From NCBI GenBank assembly GCA_905233425.1, contig CAJOEC010000012.1:1-59898 (forward strand): a DNA stretch of 59,898 nt, read 5' to 3'. Source of the DNA: an uncultured Prevotella sp. GTDB lineage: Bacteria > Bacteroidota > Bacteroidia > Bacteroidales > Bacteroidaceae. This document shows, one piece after another, positions 39,192-48,740 of the stretch (its first letter is position 1; each line of letters starts with the position of its first letter). The translations under genes were made by a program, and so were the position numbers. The notes below the pieces were generated by a model. The model searched no databases. It had not been told where the DNA came from and was given only the letters and a program-made list of their open reading frames with translations.

Positions 39192-39343
39192 TGTTTTCAC
39201 AATGTAAAGGTACATAGAAAGCACAAAAAACTGCATGGGCATAGTGACATTTACCATAAATTAACGGACGGGGTTAAAAATTGTTTGCCGATGCAGTATT
39301 CTGGCCATGACAAGCACCATTATAGACAAAAAGAGACAGAAAT

Positions 39344-40357
39344 ATGCAACAAGAACAACCAACGACCGATATCGCCGTACTCATCATTTTCTTTACCCGC
39401 ACGGAAATGCTCCACCGTACCTTCGAGGCCATCAGAAAGGCACGCCCCACCCACCTCTTTCTTTATCAGGACGGGCCTCGCAACGAGGAGGAGGCGAAAA
39501 GGGTTGAGGCTGCACGCTGGGTCGTGGCCGATGAGGCCATAGACTGGCCCTGCGACGTGCAGCGCAATTTCCATTCGAAGAACGCGGGCCTCTGGCCTTC
39601 GACCTACAACGCCATGCGGTGGGCTTTCTCGCTCCATGACAAGTGCATAGTGCTGGAGGAGGACAGCACGCCAGCACCGACGTTCATTCCTTTCTGTAAG
39701 GAACTGCTCGACCGCTACGAAAACGACCTGCGCATAGGCATGATTGCGGGCTTCAACCATGAGGAACGGACTGAATCGCCTTACGACTATCTTTTCACGA
39801 CCATGATGCCCGTCTGGGGATGGGCTTCGTGGCGGCGGGTTGTCGATGGCTGGGACAGTACTTACTCAGTGGTTGACGATGAGTTCAACATGCGACAGTT
39901 AGAGGCCCTGAGCCGCCGCGAGGCAGGATGGAGGGAGATGCCGAAGATGATGCGCAAGCACAAACGCTCAGGACAGCCTGTCTACGAGACGGTGTTGTGG
40001 TCGTATCTTGCGCTCAACTCCTGCCTGACCATCGTCCCTACCCGCAACATGATACAGAACAGTGCCATATCTGCCGATTCAGTTCACTACAAGTCCGAAC
40101 TCAAGACGCTTCCCCGCCGCATGCAAAAGCTGCTGACTATGCCGAGCCATGATGTGGAGTTCCCGCTCCGCCACCCCAAGATGGTCATCGAGGATTTCGA
40201 GTACAAGAAGCGAGTGTTCCGCATCATGGCGTGGGAACACCCGCTGATAAAGATTGGCCGCAGCCTTGAGGAACTCTACCGTAACCTGAAGTGTGGAAAC
40301 TTCCGCCACATCTGTTCCTCTCTAAAAAACAAATGTAGTTTGATTCAGGAAAAATGA
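39344..40357 (+). CDS. GT-A-fold glycosyltransferase-like protein
   Basis: 337 residues, no signal peptide. The N-terminus (IAVLIIFFTRTEMLHRTFEA, ARPTHLFLYQDGPR) and the acidic motif IVLEEDSTPA are those of nucleotide-sugar transferases with a DXD-like site (EED). The segment MMPVWGWASWRRVVDGW is conserved in bacterial relatives annotated as hemolysin-activation or glycosyltransferase proteins. Probable sugar transfer to a surface glycan; substrate unknown. It is a solitary gene, divergent from the caspase-like operon. Confidence 0.75.
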   Translation: MQQEQPTTDIAVLIIFFTRTEMLHRTFEAIRKARPTHLFLYQDGPRNEEEAKRVEAARWVVADEAIDWPCDVQRNFHSKNAGLWPSTYNAMRWAFSLHDKCIVLEEDSTPAPTFIPFCKELLDRYENDLRIGMIAGFNHEERTESPYDYLFTTMMPVWGWASWRRVVDGWDSTYSVVDDEFNMRQLEALSRREAGWREMPKMMRKHKRSGQPVYETVLWSYLALNSCLTIVPTRNMIQNSAISADSVHYKSELKTLPRRMQKLLTMPSHDVEFPLRHPKMVIEDFEYKKRVFRIMAWEHPLIKIGRSLEELYRNLKCGNFRHICSSLKNKCSLIQEK

Positions 40358-40506
40358 CAACTTTTGCAACCGAAAACATGGGAGCCGTTGTGATAGATGG
40401 TCCCGTCATGACGCAGCGCCCCGATGTCGTGGATGTGGTTGTCGTCAGCACCTGTCTCCACATCCACCACAGCCCAGCGTACAGTGTCTATTGAGAGTAT
40501 TGGCAT
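40345..40506 (-). pseudogene. Duplicated 5' fragment of the exonuclease-RecQ-UvrD gene
   Basis: ATG 40506 opens a 53-codon frame matching the start of the fusion helicase for about 40 codons (DTVRWAVVDVETGADDN, HIHDIGALRHDGTIYHNGS), about 90% identical DNA over roughly 100 bp (40389-40489 versus 34365-34465). Homology then stops and the frame runs into the glycosyltransferase 3' end. No RecQ or UvrD sequence follows. It is a relic of a second copy, or a small duplication, placed directly after polA. Confidence 0.75.
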
Positions 40507-40523
40507 AGTATTGCGAACAGTGG

Positions 40524-43292
40524 TTAGTGCGCTTCAAGCCAGTTGTCGCCCCAGCCGCTGTCGGCGACGAGAGGGACGGCGAGCTGGATGGCGTTCTGCA
40601 TCTCCTGGACGACGATCTCCCCTACCCTACCCCGCTCCTCGGGAACGACGGTGAAGTTCAGTTCGTCGTGCACCTGAAGAATCATCTTCGAGCGGAGGCC
40701 TTCCTCTAGGAAGTGTTGATGGATGCGAATCATAGCCACCTTGATGATGTCGGCGGCGGTGCCCTGTATGGGTGCGTTTATTGCGTTGCGCTCGGCAAAG
40801 CCGCGCACAGTGGCGTTCTGGCTGTTGATGTCTGGCAGATAGCGGCGGCGGCCGTATAGCGTCTCCACGTAGCCCTTTTCGCGTGCCTCCTGCTTTGCCC
40901 GTTCCATATAGTCCTTAACCTTGGGGAACGTCTCGAAGAAGCCGTCGATGAGCTTCTTTGCCTCGTCACGCGTGATGTCGAGGCGCTCAGCCAGTCCGAA
41001 GATGGTGATGCCATAGATGATACCGAAATTGGCACGTTTCGACTTAGTGCGCTCGTCGCGTGTCACCTCACCGATGGGTTTCTTGTAGATGTTGGCGGCG
41101 GTCGCGGCGTGAAGGTCCTGCCCCTCGCTGAACACGCGGATCATGTTTTCGTCCTGCGAAAGGTGAGCCATGACGCGCAGCTCTATCTGACTATAGTCTG
41201 CTGAAAAAAATTGACAACCAGGCTCTGGCACGAATGCCTTGCGAATCTCTTTTCCGTCCTCGCCACGTATGGGTATGTTCTGTAGGTTTGGGTCGGTGGA
41301 GGAGAGTCGGCCAGTGGCGGTTACGCACTGGTTGAACGATGTGTGGATATGCCCCGTCCGCTTGTTGATAAGCAGCGGTAGGTTGTCGATATAGGTGGAG
41401 AGCAGTTTCTTCAATCCCCTGAAAGCCAGTATGTCGGCCACTATTTCGTGTTTTCCTTGCAGTTGTGTCAGTACCTCCTCCGAGGTGACGAACTGCCCCG
41501 TCTTTGTCTTCTTAGGCTTCTCAATGATTTTCATCTTTCCGAAGAGGATGTCGCCAACCTGTTTCGGCGAGGAGATGTTGAAACGCTCGCCTGCCAGTTC
41601 ATAAATCCGGGCCTCAATCTCGTTCATCCTCGCTGTCAAATCTTTTGACGTTTGCTTCAGCGATTCGGTGTCGAGACATACACCAGTCATTTCCATGTCG
41701 GCAAGCACTGGCATCAGTGGCATCTCGATGTCGTAGAACAGTCGCTCGCAGTCGTGCTTCTTCAGTTCAGTTTCCAGACGGTTCTTCAGCTGGAGTGTTA
41801 TGTCGGCATCCTCGCAAGCGTATTCATATACGAGGGTAGGGGAGAGGTCGCGCATGGAACGTTGGTTTTTTCCTCTTGGGCCAATCAGTTCATCGATGTG
41901 TACCGTCTGGTAGTTCAGGTAGGCCTCGGCCATGTAGTCCATGTTGTGACGCAGCTCAGGTTGGATGAGGTAGTGGGCTATCATCGTGTCCCACATCGGC
42001 CCTTGTAATCGGATGTTATAGTTTCTTAAAACTTCTAAATCGTACTTCAAGTTCTGCCCGACCTTCAAGATTTTGGGGTCTTCGTACAGTGTTTTAAAGA
42101 TATTAACTATTCGCAACGCTTCTTCACGTTTAGCTGGAACGGGAACGTAAAACGCCTCATGTTCGGCCACTGAGAAGCTCAAACCCACCAATTCTGCATC
42201 GATTGCGTTGGTCGAAGTGGTCTCCGTGTCTAAACTGACAATTTCTTTTGTCAAGAAAAAGTCACAAATTAGACGCATTTCTTCCTCATTATCAACGAGT
42301 TTGTATTCGTGATGGGTCGTTTTAATGGTCTCAAAACTCGAAAATTTTGGTTCTTCTTCCCCGTCGGTCGGTTTTTCGTCAAATAGAGACAACTGAGCAT
42401 TAGCAGTTTTTGGTTTTGTTTCAGCTTTTTTAAGAACTCTGTTTGTGAGACTCTTAAACTCCAGTTCGGCGAAGATTTTTGCAAGAGCCTCTTCGTCGGG
42501 GTCGGTCTTGGTCAGCGCGTCGAGGTCGAGGTCGACGGGAACGTCGGTCTTGATGGTTGCGAGGAAGTAACTCATTCGGATGTCGTCGATATGCTCCTCC
42601 ACTTTTTTCTTCAATGCTCCCTTCAGCTCACCTGTTCGTTTCAGGAGTTCGTCCACGGAGCCGAAATCGTTTATGAGTTTTGTGGCGGTCTTCTCTCCGA
42701 CACCGGGACAGCCTGGGAAGTTGTCGGCCGAGTCGCCCATGAGTGCCAGAAGGTCGATGACGAGGGTAGGGTGGGGGATGTCGTATTTCTCGCACACCTC
42801 TTTCGGCCCCATCACCTCGTAGCCGCCACCGTGACGTGGACGGTATATACGGCTGCGCTCGCTTACTAACTGTCCGTAGTCCTTGTCGGGCGTGAGCATA
42901 TATGTCTCAATGCCGTCGATGGATTCGGCTTTTTTTGTCAGTGTGCCTATCACGTCGTCGGCCTCATAGCCATCGACCTGAAGCACAGGGATGCGGTAGG
43001 CGGCAAGCAGCTCCTTGATGATAGGAACTGCGCGTGTGATGTCCTCTGGTGTCTTCTCGCGTTGAGCCTTGTATTCAGGGAAGGCATCGCTGCGGAACGT
43101 TGGCCCGTGAGGGTCGAAAGCCACTCCGAGGTACTTCGGCTGTTCCTTTTCCATGACCTCCTGTAGAGTGTTCACAAAGCCAATAATTGCAGATGTGTTG
43201 AGGCCTTTGGAGTTAATACGTGGGTTCTTGATAAATGCGTAGTACGAGCGGTATATGAGCGCGTATGCGTCTAAAAGAAATAGTTTATCCAT
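40524..43292 (-). CDS. polA: DNA polymerase I
   Basis: 922 residues, full three-domain form. 5'-nuclease at about 1-290 (LFLLDAYALIYRSYYAF, VDGYEADDVIGTL, MGDSADNFPGCPGVGEKTA). 3'-5' exonuclease at about 330-520 with its acidic residues retained (VSLDTETTSTNAIDAE). Polymerase at about 540-922 with motif A FFSADYSQIELRVMAHLS, motif B SKRANFGIIYG and motif C LQVHDELNFTV. Functions in repair and Okazaki-fragment processing. The middle of the gene (about 42.0-42.5 kb) is more AT-rich than the rest. Divergent from the polyprenyl synthase gene, 86 bp apart. Confidence 0.97.
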   Translation of the reverse strand: MDKLFLLDAYALIYRSYYAFIKNPRINSKGLNTSAIIGFVNTLQEVMEKEQPKYLGVAFDPHGPTFRSDAFPEYKAQREKTPEDITRAVPIIKELLAAYRIPVLQVDGYEADDVIGTLTKKAESIDGIETYMLTPDKDYGQLVSERSRIYRPRHGGGYEVMGPKEVCEKYDIPHPTLVIDLLALMGDSADNFPGCPGVGEKTATKLINDFGSVDELLKRTGELKGALKKKVEEHIDDIRMSYFLATIKTDVPVDLDLDALTKTDPDEEALAKIFAELEFKSLTNRVLKKAETKPKTANAQLSLFDEKPTDGEEEPKFSSFETIKTTHHEYKLVDNEEEMRLICDFFLTKEIVSLDTETTSTNAIDAELVGLSFSVAEHEAFYVPVPAKREEALRIVNIFKTLYEDPKILKVGQNLKYDLEVLRNYNIRLQGPMWDTMIAHYLIQPELRHNMDYMAEAYLNYQTVHIDELIGPRGKNQRSMRDLSPTLVYEYACEDADITLQLKNRLETELKKHDCERLFYDIEMPLMPVLADMEMTGVCLDTESLKQTSKDLTARMNEIEARIYELAGERFNISSPKQVGDILFGKMKIIEKPKKTKTGQFVTSEEVLTQLQGKHEIVADILAFRGLKKLLSTYIDNLPLLINKRTGHIHTSFNQCVTATGRLSSTDPNLQNIPIRGEDGKEIRKAFVPEPGCQFFSADYSQIELRVMAHLSQDENMIRVFSEGQDLHAATAANIYKKPIGEVTRDERTKSKRANFGIIYGITIFGLAERLDITRDEAKKLIDGFFETFPKVKDYMERAKQEAREKGYVETLYGRRRYLPDINSQNATVRGFAERNAINAPIQGTAADIIKVAMIRIHQHFLEEGLRSKMILQVHDELNFTVVPEERGRVGEIVVQEMQNAIQLAVPLVADSGWGDNWLEAH

Positions 43293-43353
43293 AGTTTTAC
43301 AGAATTTTCGTGTAAAATTACTAAAAAAATTCTCATTACTGCAATTTTTTCAC

Positions 43354-43361
43354 TACTTTTG
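43354..43361 (+). promoter_or_regulatory. -7 promoter box TACTTTTG for the polyprenyl synthase gene
   Basis: TAnnTTTG match 17 bp before ATG 43379. Confidence 0.55.
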
Positions 43362-43378
43362 TATCAAAATTCTACAAT

Positions 43379-44356
43379 ATGGACCAATTATCGCTTATAA
43401 AACGACCTATTGAGCAGGAATTTAATACCTTTACCGAGCTCTTCCAGCAGACGATGACATATAATGAGGGTCTGCTCGGTGAGGTACTGTCACATATCCG
43501 CCAACGTGGCGGAAAATTTATGCGGCCAATCCTAATGATGCTTATTGCCAAAAACTATGGCACCGTCACTGATGTCACACAGAACGCTGCCATCGGTCTG
43601 GAATTGCTTCATACTGCATCCTTGGTGCATGACGACGTAGTGGACGAAAGCCAGGAACGCCGCGGACAGGCTTCGGTCAATGCTTCGTTCAACAATAAGG
43701 CAGCCGTATTAGTCGGTGACTATATTCTCTCGACTGCTCTTCTGCGTGTGTCGTTCACCAACAACCAGCGAATAATTCAATATCTGGCTGAATTAGGTAG
43801 GACACTTGCTGCCGGTGAGATTCTCCAGCTCTCAAACATTCAGAACGAAGTCATCTCAGAAGATGTTTATTATCAGGTCATTAAGCAGAAGACCGCAGTT
43901 CTGTTCGAGTCGTGTGCCGCCATTGGTGCCCTTTCTGCCGGAGCTTCTGAGGAGGAAGTTAAGAAAGCTGGCGTCTTTGGGCAGAATCTTGGCATAATGT
44001 TCCAGATACGCGATGATATTTTCGACTACTATGATTCTAAAGAGATTGGCAAACCTACAGGGAACGATATGGCCGAAGGAAAACTGACGCTGCCAGTCAT
44101 CTATGCCTTGAACAACAGTTCGTATGAGTCGATGCAGACTTTGGCCAAAAAGGTAAAGAACGGCACTATCAATACCGATGAAATCGCTGTCTTAGTTGAG
44201 TTTACAAAGCAGGCAGGAGGCATAGACTATGCCGAGAAATGTATGCTCGACTTCCATCGCCAGGCTTCAAAATATATCGACGATTGCGTGACGAACACCG
44301 AGATCCATGACGCTCTCACTGCCTATCTTGACTACGTTATCAAGAGGAACAAGTAG
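43379..44356 (+). CDS. Polyprenyl diphosphate synthase (octaprenyl-type)
   Basis: 325 residues. All-trans prenyltransferase with both aspartate-rich motifs, LVHDDVVDESQERRG (first, about 85) and QIRDDIFDYYDS (second, about 210), and the lysine/arginine substrate-binding sites (GGKFMRP). It makes the isoprenoid side chain of menaquinone; the chain length cannot be read from sequence with certainty. A convergent terminator separates it from deoC. Confidence 0.9.
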   Translation: MDQLSLIKRPIEQEFNTFTELFQQTMTYNEGLLGEVLSHIRQRGGKFMRPILMMLIAKNYGTVTDVTQNAAIGLELLHTASLVHDDVVDESQERRGQASVNASFNNKAAVLVGDYILSTALLRVSFTNNQRIIQYLAELGRTLAAGEILQLSNIQNEVISEDVYYQVIKQKTAVLFESCAAIGALSAGASEEEVKKAGVFGQNLGIMFQIRDDIFDYYDSKEIGKPTGNDMAEGKLTLPVIYALNNSSYESMQTLAKKVKNGTINTDEIAVLVEFTKQAGGIDYAEKCMLDFHRQASKYIDDCVTNTEIHDALTAYLDYVIKRNK

Positions 44357-44381
44357 TTCGTCTACCTAACCACAATAAGAC

Positions 44382-44414
44382 AAGTGCCGCCTAACTGCCA
44401 GTTAGGTGGCACTT
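44382..44414. terminator. Bidirectional hairpin terminator between polyprenyl synthase and deoC
   Basis: Arms 44382-44397 and 44399-44414 (AAGTGCCGCCTAACTG / CAGTTAGGTGGCACTT), one G-U pair. Followed by two copies of AGTTATCCGGCGGTTA, 23 bp apart. Confidence 0.7.
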
Positions 44415-44483
44415 ATCTGTTAGTTATCCGGCGGTTATCTATCAGTTATCCGGCGGTTAACCATTAATATAGTGTAACATTGT

Positions 44484-45461
44484 TCAGAAGAACTTCGTTT
44501 CTTCGCCGATAACTTCACTGAGGAGCATGTTAGCAAGGCGTGATGTGCCAAGGCGCAGCCATTTGTTGGTAAGCCACTTTTCGCCTAATACCTCTTTTAC
44601 GATGGTATAGTAGATTAGGGCATCCATGACGGAGTTAAGCCCTCCAGCGGGCTTGAAGCCAATCTGTATGCCAGTCTCATTGTAGTACTCCTTGATGGCT
44701 TGACACATGACGTAGGCTGCCTCTGGCGTTGCCGCAGGCTCTAACTTGCCTGTTGAGGTCTTTATGTAGTCGGCTCCAGCATACATGGCCAGGATTGATG
44801 CTGTCTTGATGTTTGCGGCGGTCTTCAGGCATCCAGTCTCTAAGATTACCTTCATGTCGTGGTCGCCGCAGGCCTCTTTCTGCTGCTGGATTTCGTCAAC
44901 AACGGTCTCATAATCGCCTGCAAGGAAAGCACCTACAGGCTGCACGATGTCAATCTCCGTTGCACCGTCCTTGATGGCAAGGGCTGTCTCGATTGTCTTT
45001 ACTTCAATGAGCGACTGGCTGCTGGGAAAACTGCCAGAAACACAGGCAATTTCAACACCTTCCACCTCTAATGTCTCGCTCACTATCTTGGCAAAGCGTG
45101 GATAGACGCAGATAGTGGCAACGTGGGGTAGGGTAGGGTAGGCCTCCTCAAACTGGTTAACTTTCTCGGTGAATGCCAGTACGCTCTCGTCGCTGTCGGT
45201 GGTCTTCAACGTGGTTAGTTCCACGCTGCCCATGAGGAATTTCTTCACCTCTGGTGTGTCGTTTTCATGCACTTTCTCGGCGATGATCTTCTTTACTGCC
45301 TCGCTTACTTCAGCGTCGCTGATGTTGAGATTGTACTTCTTCAGAGCCTCTTCTATACGGCTCGTTGGGAGTGCGTGATGATGTTCGTGACCACATTCGC
45401 AGTGGTTGTCGTGGTGCTCGTGTCCGCACTCACAGTGTTCATGATTGTGATTTTCTGCCAT
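44484..45461 (-). CDS. deoC: Deoxyribose-phosphate aldolase with His/Cys-rich N-terminal extension
   Basis: 325 residues. TIM-barrel aldolase cleaving 2-deoxyribose-5-phosphate to glyceraldehyde-3-phosphate and acetaldehyde. The Schiff-base Lys is K234 in DYIKTSTGK, with K204 in MKVILETG as the second active-site Lys. Residues 1-30 form an unusual tail of repeated HEHCECGHEHH units, a likely metal-binding sequence. Last gene of the mnmG-apt-uvrC-dtd-MazG-deoC run, 5 bp after the preceding gene. Residue 109-113 DNA contains a GGGTAGGGTAGGG run on the + strand. Confidence 0.93.
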   Translation of the reverse strand: MAENHNHEHCECGHEHHDNHCECGHEHHHALPTSRIEEALKKYNLNISDAEVSEAVKKIIAEKVHENDTPEVKKFLMGSVELTTLKTTDSDESVLAFTEKVNQFEEAYPTLPHVATICVYPRFAKIVSETLEVEGVEIACVSGSFPSSQSLIEVKTIETALAIKDGATEIDIVQPVGAFLAGDYETVVDEIQQQKEACGDHDMKVILETGCLKTAANIKTASILAMYAGADYIKTSTGKLEPAATPEAAYVMCQAIKEYYNETGIQIGFKPAGGLNSVMDALIYYTIVKEVLGEKWLTNKWLRLGTSRLANMLLSEVIGEETKFF

Positions 45462-45466
45462 AGTTG

Positions 45467-45793
45467 TTATGCTTTTAATTTAGGGTTAGCTATATGCCGC
45501 AACGAGTCGCGGTTTGTCTTTTTCTCTAAGTTCTTCTTGAACTCTTCTGTAAGGTCTACGCCTGTCTGGTTGGCCAAACAGAGCAGTACCCACAGCACGT
45601 CGGCCATCTCGTCGCCAAGGTTTTCTTCCTCCCCGGCTTTGAAACTCTGGTCACCATATTTCCGAGCCATTACGCGTGCCAATTCGCCTACCTCCTCGGT
45701 CAGTACTGCCATGTTGGTCAGTTCCGAAAAGTAACGAACGCCATATTCTTTAATCCATTGGTCTACTGCTCTTTGTGCTTCTTTAATAGTCAT
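45467..45793 (-). CDS. MazG-like nucleotide pyrophosphohydrolase
   Basis: 108 residues, all helical. MazG-type acidic metal-binding pattern: LTEEVGELARVMARKYG (E-x2-E) and LGDEMADVLWVLLCLANQTG (E-x2-D). Such enzymes hydrolyse non-canonical or excess (d)NTPs. It lies 2 bp after dtd and 5 bp before deoC, so nucleotide housekeeping is coordinated in one operon. Confidence 0.9.
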   Translation of the reverse strand: MTIKEAQRAVDQWIKEYGVRYFSELTNMAVLTEEVGELARVMARKYGDQSFKAGEEENLGDEMADVLWVLLCLANQTGVDLTEEFKKNLEKKTNRDSLRHIANPKLKA

Positions 45794-45795
45794 TT

Positions 45796-46248
45796 CTACT
45801 CTTTGTTTTTAGTGTCCATACATATTGTTACTGGTCCGTCGTTTATCAGTTCCACTTTCATGTCCGCGCCGAACTCTCCATTGCCTACCGTCATTCCGAT
45901 GGCCTCGGATAGCTGGTTGCAGAAGGCTTCATATAGGGGTATGGAGTGTTCATGACTGCCAGCGCGGAACCAGGAAGGTCTGTTCCCCTTCTTATAGCTC
46001 GCAAATAGTGTAAACTGGCTAACTATCAGACAGTTACCTCCAGTTTCTATGATTGAACGGTTCATAACTCCGTTGTCATCGTTGAATACCCTCAGATTGG
46101 CTATCTTCTTAACCAACCACTCTACGTCATCCTGCGAATCTTCGTCACAAACTCCGAGTAAAATCAGGAAACCGTTGCCTATTTCCGACTTTATTTTGCC
46201 TTCAATTGTCACACTTGCCTTGCTGACTCTTTGTATTACTGCTCTCAT
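45796..46248 (-). CDS. dtd: D-aminoacyl-tRNA deacylase
   Basis: 150 residues, the usual length. Signature motifs: SQFTLFASYKKGNRPSW (SQFTL active-site loop) and NDGPVTICMDT (cross-subunit GP motif). It removes D-amino acids from mischarged tRNA. The start MRAVIQRVSKASVTIEGK is canonical. Confidence 0.96.
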   Translation of the reverse strand: MRAVIQRVSKASVTIEGKIKSEIGNGFLILLGVCDEDSQDDVEWLVKKIANLRVFNDDNGVMNRSIIETGGNCLIVSQFTLFASYKKGNRPSWFRAGSHEHSIPLYEAFCNQLSEAIGMTVGNGEFGADMKVELINDGPVTICMDTKNKE

Positions 46249-46303
46249 ATTTTTTATTTTTTCTTTGCAAAGTTACTATACTTTTTTTGATCTGCCAAAA
46301 GAA

Positions 46304-48127
46304 CTATGGATGAAAGTGCTGATACACTATTTGTGCTTTTGCTTTCCCCACTGTTTCCTCCAGTTCTTGCAGTTCAGCATCCTTGATTTTCTTTACTGAT
46401 TTGAAGCTTTTCAATAGCTCATCTCTGGTCTTTGGTCCTATTCCTTTTATCTCGTCAAGCTCAGAATGTAGTGCCCTTTTAGAGCGTTTCTCCCTGTGGA
46501 AAGTAATGGCAAATCGGTGCACTTCGTCCTGTAGTCTGGTCAGGACGTGGAATAGTTCTGAATCTGTTTTCAGTCCTATAACCCTTGGAGGGAAGCCATA
46601 GAGTAGTTCGTTGGTGCGGTGACGGTTGTCTTTTGCCAGTCCTGCTATTGGTATTTCGAGGTTCAGTTCGTCCTGTATCACTTCTCGTATCACCTCCATT
46701 TGCCCTTTTCCGCCATCAGCTACTATGAGGTCTGGTAGGGGTTGTTCCTCTTCCATAAGGCGTGTGTAGCGTCGGTGTACGACCTCTTTCATTGAAGCAT
46801 AATCGTCGGGTCCGACCACTGTTTTGATGTTGTATCTTTTGTAGTCCTGCTTGCTTGGCTTCATACTTTTGAACACCACACAAGCTGCTACGGCATCCGT
46901 TCCCGAGATGTTTGAGTTGTCGAAACACTCTATCTGGTATGGCATCTTCGGCAGTCCAAGTTTCTCCTGAAGCTCCTTCATCAGACGTACCTGTTTCTGT
47001 TCCGGATTCAGTTTCTCTGCCTGTTTAAGACGGTCGAACTTATACTGCTTTCCGTTCATTTCTGACAGTTCAAGGAGTGTTTTCTTGTCCCCCAGTTTAG
47101 GTATAGTGAACTTTACACCTTCCATTTCCATCTGTGGATCGACAGCAACTATAATCTCTTTTGAGTTGCTTTTGAAGCGTTTTCTCATCTCCACTATACC
47201 AAGCTGTAGCAGTTCCTCTTCACTCTCATTTAGCTTTTTCTTGTATTCGAAAGTGAACGACTGGTTGATCGCTCCATTCGCAACATGTATGAAGTTTATA
47301 TAAGCTACCTTCTCGTCATTGGTTATTGTGAATACGTCTACATTATCTATAGTGTGACTCACAACTTCGCTTTTACTTACAAAGGAATCTATCAGAGTGT
47401 ATCTCCTTTTCAATATCTCAGCTTCTTCAAATCTTAGTTCTTCTGCTAACTTCATCATCTTCTCGCGCATCTCGCGGAGAATTTGCCTTGTGTTCCCTTT
47501 CAGTATTTCTCGTGCTTGACGAATGTTTTCCTGATATTCCTCATAGCTTTGTTTACCTTCGCATGGGCCTTCGCATTTCTTTATGTGATACCTTAGACAC
47601 ACCCTGTATTTCCCGCTTTCAATTCCTTCTTTTAGAATAGGCATCTTGCAGCTTCTTGGGTGGCATAACTCCTTTATAAGTTCAAGCACCGCTTGCATAG
47701 AACCTATATGAGAGTATGGACCGTAGTAGGTTCCCCATTTCTTGTTTATTGTCCTTGTCTTGAAAACTCTTGGCAGGTATTCGTTGGTTATGCAAATGCT
47801 GGGATAGGTCTTTCCGTCTTTCAGAAGAACGTTGTACCTTGGGTTGTATTTTTTTATAAGTTCGTTCTCTAAGAGCAGTGCGTCTTCCTCTGTGTTCACA
47901 ACCGTATAGCTTATGTCGTATATCTTGCTTACGAGCACTTTTGTTTTGAAGCGGTCTACCTCTGTATGGAAGTACGAGCTTACTCTTGCCTTGATGTTCT
48001 TTGCCTTGCCCACATATATAATAATATGTGTGTCGTCATAGAACTGATAGCTGCCAGGTTTCTCTGGCAACCTGGCAACAATTTGCTTTAGATAAGTCAA
48101 ACGCTTTTCGTCTTCTTCCTTTGTCAT
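46304..48127 (-). CDS. uvrC: Excinuclease ABC subunit C
   Basis: 607 residues. GIY-YIG nuclease at about 15-95 (KPGSYQFYDDTHIIIYVGKA), UVR motif at about 200-240 (KMMKLAEELRFEEAEILKRR), the RNase-H-like second nuclease (ECFDNSNISGTDAVA, LIVADGGKGQMEVIREV), and terminal helix-hairpin-helix (IKGIGPKTRDELLKSF). Makes both incisions in nucleotide-excision repair. Codon use is more AT-rich than in many neighbours. A parS-like palindrome stands 31 bp before its start codon. Confidence 0.97.
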   Translation of the reverse strand: MTKEEDEKRLTYLKQIVARLPEKPGSYQFYDDTHIIIYVGKAKNIKARVSSYFHTEVDRFKTKVLVSKIYDISYTVVNTEEDALLLENELIKKYNPRYNVLLKDGKTYPSICITNEYLPRVFKTRTINKKWGTYYGPYSHIGSMQAVLELIKELCHPRSCKMPILKEGIESGKYRVCLRYHIKKCEGPCEGKQSYEEYQENIRQAREILKGNTRQILREMREKMMKLAEELRFEEAEILKRRYTLIDSFVSKSEVVSHTIDNVDVFTITNDEKVAYINFIHVANGAINQSFTFEYKKKLNESEEELLQLGIVEMRKRFKSNSKEIIVAVDPQMEMEGVKFTIPKLGDKKTLLELSEMNGKQYKFDRLKQAEKLNPEQKQVRLMKELQEKLGLPKMPYQIECFDNSNISGTDAVAACVVFKSMKPSKQDYKRYNIKTVVGPDDYASMKEVVHRRYTRLMEEEQPLPDLIVADGGKGQMEVIREVIQDELNLEIPIAGLAKDNRHRTNELLYGFPPRVIGLKTDSELFHVLTRLQDEVHRFAITFHREKRSKRALHSELDEIKGIGPKTRDELLKSFKSVKKIKDAELQELEETVGKAKAQIVYQHFHP

Positions 48128-48158
48128 TCCCTTTGTTTATGCGGGTTTCACGATATTC

Positions 48159-48174
48159 TGTTCCACGTGGAACA
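48159..48174. other. parS-like centromere site 1 (perfect palindrome)
   Basis: TGTTCCACGTGGAACA, a perfect 16-bp palindrome that fits the bacterial ParB-binding consensus (TGTTnCACGTGnAACA). It lies between apt and uvrC. Confidence 0.8.
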
Positions 48175-48177
48175 TTT

Positions 48178-48705
48178 TCATATTACCATGAGCGTTGTCA
48201 AATCTATGCCCTTGAATAAGTCTCTTCCGTGCAGACCTTCGTCCCTTAATTCAATAATGAAATTAATATATGTCTGTTTAGGGTGGAAATATTGCACTAG
48301 TTTGTATGCTGCCTTTGCAGTTCCTCCTGTTGCTAATAGGTCGTCATGGATGAGGACAATGTCATCTTTCTCTATTGAGTCAAGGTGCATCTCTATCGTG
48401 TCAACTCCATATTCTTTTGAGAATGATTCCTTGATCACCGTTGAAGGGAGTTTTCCGGGTTTCCTTGCTAATACCAGTCCGCATCCCAGTTTACCTGCTA
48501 ATGCTGCTGCCATAATGAACCCCCGGCTTTCTATTCCCACTATTTTTGTAATGCCCTTGTCTTTGTAAAGCTCGTATAGTTCGTCGAGCATAATTTTCAT
48601 ACATTCTGCATTTTTGTAGAGTGTTGTAACGTCGCGGAAATTTATTCCTTTCTTCGGGAAATCAGGAATGCAACGCAGATTGTCTAATAATACTTTGTTG
48701 TTCAT
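48178..48705 (-). CDS. apt: Adenine phosphoribosyltransferase
   Basis: 175 residues. PRPP-binding loop VLIHDDLLATGGTAKAAYKL, N-terminal RCIPDFPKKGINFRDVT typical of Apt, and KIVGIESRGFIMAAALA. Salvages adenine to AMP. Flanked on both sides by parS-like sites. Slightly AT-richer than the genes around it. Confidence 0.96.
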   Translation of the reverse strand: MNNKVLLDNLRCIPDFPKKGINFRDVTTLYKNAECMKIMLDELYELYKDKGITKIVGIESRGFIMAAALAGKLGCGLVLARKPGKLPSTVIKESFSKEYGVDTIEMHLDSIEKDDIVLIHDDLLATGGTAKAAYKLVQYFHPKQTYINFIIELRDEGLHGRDLFKGIDLTTLMVI

Positions 48706-48740
48706 TTTCTTTTGGTTTATTCGGGTTAATAATGTTTGTT

